Positions 15,296 through 17,531 of a stretch of DNA of 17,531 nt are shown here, one piece after another. Under the pieces are notes generated by a model that ran no database searches, was not told the origin of the DNA, and saw nothing but the letters and a program-made list of their open reading frames with translations. The translations under genes were made by a program, and so were the position numbers. Position 1 is the stretch's first letter, and every line of letters starts with the position of its first letter. The DNA is from an uncultured Clostridia bacterium (GTDB lineage Bacteria; Bacillota; Clostridia; TANB77; CAG-508): NCBI GenBank assembly GCA_934162925.1, contig CAKPJR010000008.1, positions 1-17,531 on the forward strand, written 5' to 3'.

Positions 15296-15979
15296 ATGGA
15301 TTATAAAATAGTAGGTCAAACCGTTCCAGTTGTTGAAGTTACATTAAATTCAGGAGAATCTATGTATACTCAATCTGGTGGAATGGCATATCAAACAGAA
15401 GGTATAAAAATGAACACTAATGCTCGTGGTGGAATAATGAAAAGCATAGGAAGAGTATTTGCTGGTGAATCTATGTTTATGGCAAATTACACTGCTGAAA
15501 AAGATGGTGCAACAGTTGCTTTTGCCTCAACAGTTCCTGGTAGTATAGTTCCTTTTGATTTATCAAAATATTCTGGTGGATTAACTTTTCAAAAAGGTTC
15601 ATTTTTATGTGCTCAATCTAATGTAGAAACGTCTGTTACATTTACGAAGCGTTTTAGTGCAGGATTGTTTGGTGGAGAAGGCTTCATTCTTCAAAAGGCA
15701 ATTGGTAATGGAATGTTATTCTTAGAAGTTGATGGAGATCCTATTGTAAAAGAGCTTGCACAAGGGGAAGTTTTAAAAGTAGATACTGGAAACGTTGTTG
15801 CTTTTTCTCCTACTGTTTCTTACGAAATAGAAACTGTAAAAGGTTTAGGCAACATCTTTTTAGGTGGAGAAGGTTTATTTTTAACCAGACTTGTAGGACC
15901 AGGTAAAGTAATTTTACAATCGCAAAACTTTGGTGACTTTGCTGGAAGAATATTAAATTTAATGCCTAAAAGTAAATAA
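15296..15979 (+). CDS. AIM24/TIGR00266 family protein
   Basis: This 227-aa protein of the AIM24 family (PF01987, TIGR00266) is a beta-rich fold with Gly-rich strands. Landmarks are LNSGESMYTQSGGMAYQ at the N-terminus, GRVFAGESMFMANYTA, PGSIVPFDLS, then SAGLFGGEGFILQKAIGNG, LEVDGDPI and VKGLGNIFLGGEGLFLTRL near the end. The family's biochemical role in bacteria is unknown. The frame is open upstream to 15224, overlapping the Rieske gene, but the AAGGGGGA Shine-Dalgarno right before ATG 15296 fixes the start. It ends in a strong terminator, so it forms a probable two-gene unit with the oxidoreductase. Confidence 0.88.
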   Translation: MDYKIVGQTVPVVEVTLNSGESMYTQSGGMAYQTEGIKMNTNARGGIMKSIGRVFAGESMFMANYTAEKDGATVAFASTVPGSIVPFDLSKYSGGLTFQKGSFLCAQSNVETSVTFTKRFSAGLFGGEGFILQKAIGNGMLFLEVDGDPIVKELAQGEVLKVDTGNVVAFSPTVSYEIETVKGLGNIFLGGEGLFLTRLVGPGKVILQSQNFGDFAGRILNLMPKSK

Positions 15980-15992
15980 TTGCATATATTTA

Positions 15993-16026
15993 TAGAGATT
16001 GCGTTGAAAGCAATCTCTAATTTTTT
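15993..16026 (+). terminator. Terminator after the AIM24-like gene
   Basis: TAGAGATTGC (15993-16002) pairs perfectly with GCAATCTCTA (16010-16019) and is followed by TTTTTT at 16021-16026. Confidence 0.9.
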
Positions 16027-16037
16027 ACAAAAATCTA

Positions 16038-16066
16038 TTGAATAATGCTAAAAATAAAGCTATAAT
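16038..16066 (+). promoter_or_regulatory. Promoter of tRNA-Arg(ACG)
   Basis: TTGAAT (16038-16043), a 17-bp spacer and a perfect TATAAT (16061-16066) lie 20 bp before the tRNA. Confidence 0.75.
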
Positions 16067-16085
16067 ATACAAGTACTATGAATTT

Positions 16086-16162
16086 GCGCTTGTAGCTCAG
16101 TTGGATAGAGTGTTTGGCTACGAACCAAAAGGTCGGGGGTTCGAATCCCTTCAAGCGCACCA
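16086..16162 (+). tRNA. tRNA-Arg, anticodon ACG
   Basis: The acceptor is GCGCTTG/CAAGCGC, the D stem GCTC/GAGT, and the anticodon stem TTTGG/CCAAA around loop CTACGAA with anticodon ACG at 16120-16122. The T arm is GGGGG-TTCGAAT-CCCTT, and CCA is encoded (16160-16162). After A34-to-inosine editing it would read CGT, CGC and CGA but not CGG. That matters because CGG is the codon at all six frameshift sites. Confidence 0.95.
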
Positions 16163-16235
16163 AATGAACTAATTTGCAGCTTTAGCTGTAAATTAGTTCA
16201 TTTTTTTAGTTTGAGGGATTCGAAAAGGACGTGCC
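16157..16235 (+). repeat. tRNA-Arg 3' flank repeat, copy A (includes terminator)
   Basis: Copy A starts at GCACCA of the tRNA, contains the terminator (AAATGAACTAATTT at 16162-16175 with 16190-16203, then T to 16207) and continues to GAGGGATTCGAAAAGGACGTGCC. The segment 16182-16235 is repeated identically at 16325-16378, and 16157-16226 recurs at 16939-17006. The TTTGAGGGATTCGAA part is an imperfect reverse complement of the tRNA T-arm sequence TTCGAATCCCTTCAA. Confidence 0.8.
16162..16207 (+). terminator. tRNA-Arg(ACG) terminator
   Basis: The long stem 16162-16180 pairs with 16185-16203 around a TTTA loop, with one G-T pair, and is followed by a T run. It starts at the final A of the tRNA. 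Confidence 0.9.
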
Positions 16236-16243
16236 TGAAAGGC

Positions 16244-16269
16244 AAAAACAATCCCTTTGGATTGTTTTT
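16244..16269 (+). terminator. Second terminator-like hairpin downstream of tRNA-Arg(ACG)
   Basis: AAAAACAATCC (16244-16254) and GGATTGTTTTT (16259-16269) form a perfect 11-bp stem with a CTTT loop and a T-rich 3' arm. It lies inside a larger inverted pair GGGATTCG/CGAATCCC. Confidence 0.6.
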
Positions 16270-16311
16270 AGGACGCGGCTCGCCGAATCCCTTTAGGATT
16301 ACTTTAGAATT

Positions 16312-16378
16312 CTAATCTGCACACTTAGCTGTAAATTAGTTCATTTTTTTAGTTTGAGGGATTCGAAAAGGACGTGCC
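16312..16378 (+). repeat. tRNA-Arg 3' flank repeat, copy B
   Basis: It is a direct repeat of 16169-16235 at an offset of 143 bp. The last 54 bp are identical, and the first part (CTAATCTGCACAC) has diverged so that the terminator stem no longer closes fully. Confidence 0.8.
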
Positions 16379-16464
16379 AAAATTCCCCGTCCCCTTTGGT
16401 ATAAAAAAGTATGCAAATTTATAACAAGATTTTTTAGTAAATAATTTAAATTGCGAAATTTTAT

Positions 16465-16493
16465 TTGACTTTTCTTAAATATCTGTGTATAAT
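16465..16493 (+). promoter_or_regulatory. Promoter of the putative antitoxin RNA
   Basis: TTGACT (16465-16470), a 17-bp spacer and a perfect TATAAT (16488-16493) on the plus strand. The predicted start is near 16500, at GGAAATGA. Confidence 0.75.
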
Positions 16494-16499
16494 AAATAT

Positions 16500-16588
16500 A
16501 GGAAATGACAAATCCACAAACGTGGTTTTGCCGAATAGATATAAAAACTCACATCTAAATCGTCAAATTTACAGATGTGAGTTTTTTT
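16500..16588 (+). ncRNA. Putative antitoxin RNA of a type I toxin-antitoxin locus
   Basis: A strong plus-strand promoter starts at about 16500 and a strong terminator ends at about 16588, giving a transcript near 89 nt with no open reading frame. It converges on the 3' end of the small hydrophobic gene (16587-16706, minus) and shares its terminator, so the two RNAs are antisense over that hairpin. Its 5' part carries a small hairpin (CCAC/GTGG around 16514-16525) and a stretch, CAAATCCACA, that can pair with TGTGGTTTTG in the toxin leader except for one base. This convergent layout resembles the Fst/par type of locus. It is inferred from the sequence only. Confidence 0.6.
16543..16588. terminator. 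Shared bidirectional terminator
   Basis: AAAAACTCACATCT (16543-16556) and AGATGTGAGTTTTT (16573-16586) are perfect 14-bp arms with a 16-nt loop. T runs follow on the plus strand and on the minus strand, so it can end both convergent transcripts. Confidence 0.85.
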
Positions 16589-16706
16589 ATTTATGTAGTT
16601 GCTTCTCAACCCAGTTCTTATACAGAACTGCTGTCAAGGCAACGTTTAATGTTAAAGATAACATAAAGGTTATTATAAAAAATAGTATCACTTTAACCAT
16701 AAACAT
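16587..16706 (-). CDS. Small hydrophobic protein, putative type I toxin
   Basis: This 39-aa protein has a single membrane helix (about residues 4-29: VKVILFFIITFMLSLTLNVA and beyond) followed by a short charged tail, YKNWVEKQLHK. That plan (one helix, then an aromatic/charged tail) is typical of type I toxins of the Fst/TxpA/BsrG sort. The Shine-Dalgarno is strong (AGGAGAGGTGGTG just before ATG) and appears sequestered: CCACC in the leader (16736-16740) can pair with GGTGG at the ribosome site, and TACGA/TCGTA forms a hairpin in between. The promoter (16782-16810) is strong, and the stop overlaps the shared terminator. I recognise no exact family, so the toxin role rests on architecture. Confidence 0.6.
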   Translation of the reverse strand: MFMVKVILFFIITFMLSLTLNVALTAVLYKNWVEKQLHK

Positions 16707-16781
16707 CACCACCTCTCCTACGATATTTCGTATACTTGGTGGCAAAACCACATCTGCTTATCATCATTTCCTATGTCAGCT

Positions 16782-16810
16782 AGTATAACATATATTTTTA
16801 AAAAAGCCAA
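16782..16810 (-). promoter_or_regulatory. Promoter of the putative toxin mRNA
   Basis: Minus-strand TTGGCT (16805-16810), a 17-bp spacer and TATACT (16782-16787). The start is predicted near 16775, leaving a structured leader of about 70 nt before the ATG. Confidence 0.7.
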
Positions 16811-16938
16811 TAGAAAAAAGAACAAAATTTCGTAAGTAATTTTTCATCAAAAATACTTGATTTTTATTAAATAATTTGATTGATATTTGCATTAACCATT
16901 ATGTGGTACGTAAAAAGTTATAGATAACTACTTTGATA

Positions 16939-17006
16939 GCACCAAATGAACTAATTTGCATCTTTAACTGTAAATTAGTTCATTTTTCAGTTTGAGGGAT
17001 TCAAAA
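16939..17006 (+). repeat. tRNA-Arg 3' flank repeat, copy C
   Basis: It is a direct repeat of 16157-16226 at an offset of about 782 bp. It begins with GCACCA, keeps the terminator stem (16944-16957 with 16972-16985) and ends at TTTGAGGGATTCAAAA. The tRNA body is not duplicated. Copies A and C bracket copy B and the toxin-antitoxin-like locus. Confidence 0.8.
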
Positions 17007-17103
17007 AAATATAAATATTTTTTATTTTTTGAAACCAATTTAATTTTTTTGGCAATATATAAGTGTAAGATATCTTAAAACAAATAAGGAGATTTAGATC
17101 TAA

Positions 17104-17531
17104 ATGGAACTAGAAAAAATAGTAAATCAATATACAAATTATCTTTATACAACAGTAACTAATATGTCTTATGGAAATTTATCTTCTGAAGATATAGAAG
17201 AAATAATTTCTGATGTGTTTTTTATTTTTTGGAAAAATAAAGAAAAATTTGATACTACTAAAAAATTAAATTTATACTTAGCAGGAATCGCCAAGAATTT
17301 AATTAAAACAAAATATAGAAAAATACATATAAACAGCAACATTGCAGATTATGAAAGTATTTTAATTGATAATTATGACATTTCTTACAATTATGAACAA
17401 ATAGAAAAAGCTCGTATAATTGAAGATTCATTAAATTGCATGTCAAAAGAAGACAAAGATATGTTCGTATTATATTATTATTTTTCAAAAAGTATTAAAG
17501 AAATAGCAAATGAATTAAATTGTTCCGAATT
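17104..17531 (+). CDS. ECF-type sigma-70 family sigma factor (partial, runs off right edge)
   Basis: The visible 142 residues match a small extracytoplasmic-function-like sigma factor. Region 2 is seen as SSEDIEEIISDVFFIFWKNK (about residues 27-46) with a following LYLAGIAKNLIKTKYRK. Region 4 is seen as EDSLNCMSKEDKDMFVLYYY and SKSIKEIANELNCSE, the first half of its helix-turn-helix, where the window ends. Such factors are usually followed by a membrane anti-sigma gene, which would lie outside. The Shine-Dalgarno AAGGAGA lies 11 nt before the ATG, somewhat far. No convincing promoter was seen. The gene has CGT but no CGG Arg codons in the visible part. Confidence 0.8.
   Translation, partial: MELEKIVNQYTNYLYTTVTNMSYGNLSSEDIEEIISDVFFIFWKNKEKFDTTKKLNLYLAGIAKNLIKTKYRKIHINSNIADYESILIDNYDISYNYEQIEKARIIEDSLNCMSKEDKDMFVLYYYFSKSIKEIANELNCSE

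Noticed and set aside
16465..16788. Plus-strand open frame of 107 codons across the toxin-antitoxin-like locus
   Set aside because: It runs through promoters and the bidirectional terminator, resembles no protein, and is better explained by two small convergent transcripts.
17049..17076. TTGGCA and TATCTT as an ECF sigma gene promoter
   Set aside because: Spacing is 16 bp and the start would fall almost on the Shine-Dalgarno sequence; too weak to list.
17303..17488. Minus-strand open frame inside the ECF sigma gene
   Set aside because: It is a shadow of the plus-strand sigma factor, which shows clear region 2 and region 4 patterns.

Overview
The window is AT-rich, gene-dense bacterial DNA. 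It encodes a sporulation sigma factor (SigG), a YlmC/YmxH-type PRC-barrel protein, a DacF-like carboxypeptidase, an LCP protein and a FemAB-type transferase. Shine-Dalgarno sites are strong and promoters are TTGACA/TATAAT-like with 17-bp spacers. Together these point to a spore-forming, low-GC Firmicute of class Clostridia, probably an uncultured gut-type lineage. Species-level identity cannot be read from the sequence.

Layout: (1) 1-435 is non-coding and carries two minus-strand promoters firing off the left edge. (2) 436-3691, minus strand: a CmpB-like membrane protein, a CofE-like ligase homologue, a DUF3137-like protein and a four-helix membrane protein. (3) 3996-8419: the sporulation/envelope block, with ylmC (+), sigG (-), comEA (-), dacF (+) and an LCP gene (-). 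Two inverted copies of a non-coding repeat flank sigG-comEA-dacF. (4) 8575-11502, minus strand: a YkvI-like transporter, a DUF5711-like protein and a CvpA-like protein. (5) 11588-12193 (+): a GDT1/UPF0016 cation transporter, followed by tRNA-Arg(TCT). (6) 12525-15979: femAB-like (-), a YhfW-like FAD/Rieske oxidoreductase (+) and an AIM24-like protein (+). (7) 16038-17531: tRNA-Arg(ACG), repeats derived from its 3' flank, a compact locus that looks like a type I toxin-antitoxin, and a partial ECF-type sigma factor running off the right edge.

The main observation: four conserved genes (sigG twice, ykvI-like twice, cvpA-like once, femAB-like once) are each broken by a +1 frameshift, and all six breaks fall exactly on an in-frame CGG codon. 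Skipping the C lets GGN be read as Gly, at a position where a Gly is expected for most of these families, and restores full-length proteins (256, 342, 205 and 346 aa). I checked every CGG triplet in the remaining reconstructed coding sequence (about 4,600 codons) and found none in frame. So in this window CGG never appears as an ordinary Arg codon and appears only where +1 frameshifting is needed. The two tRNA genes here are Arg(TCT) and Arg(ACG), neither of which would read CGG by standard wobble. This suggests an unassigned CGG codon with +1 frameshifting, or a CGGN quadruplet read as Gly, rather than six independent mutations. A sequencing artefact must still be excluded.
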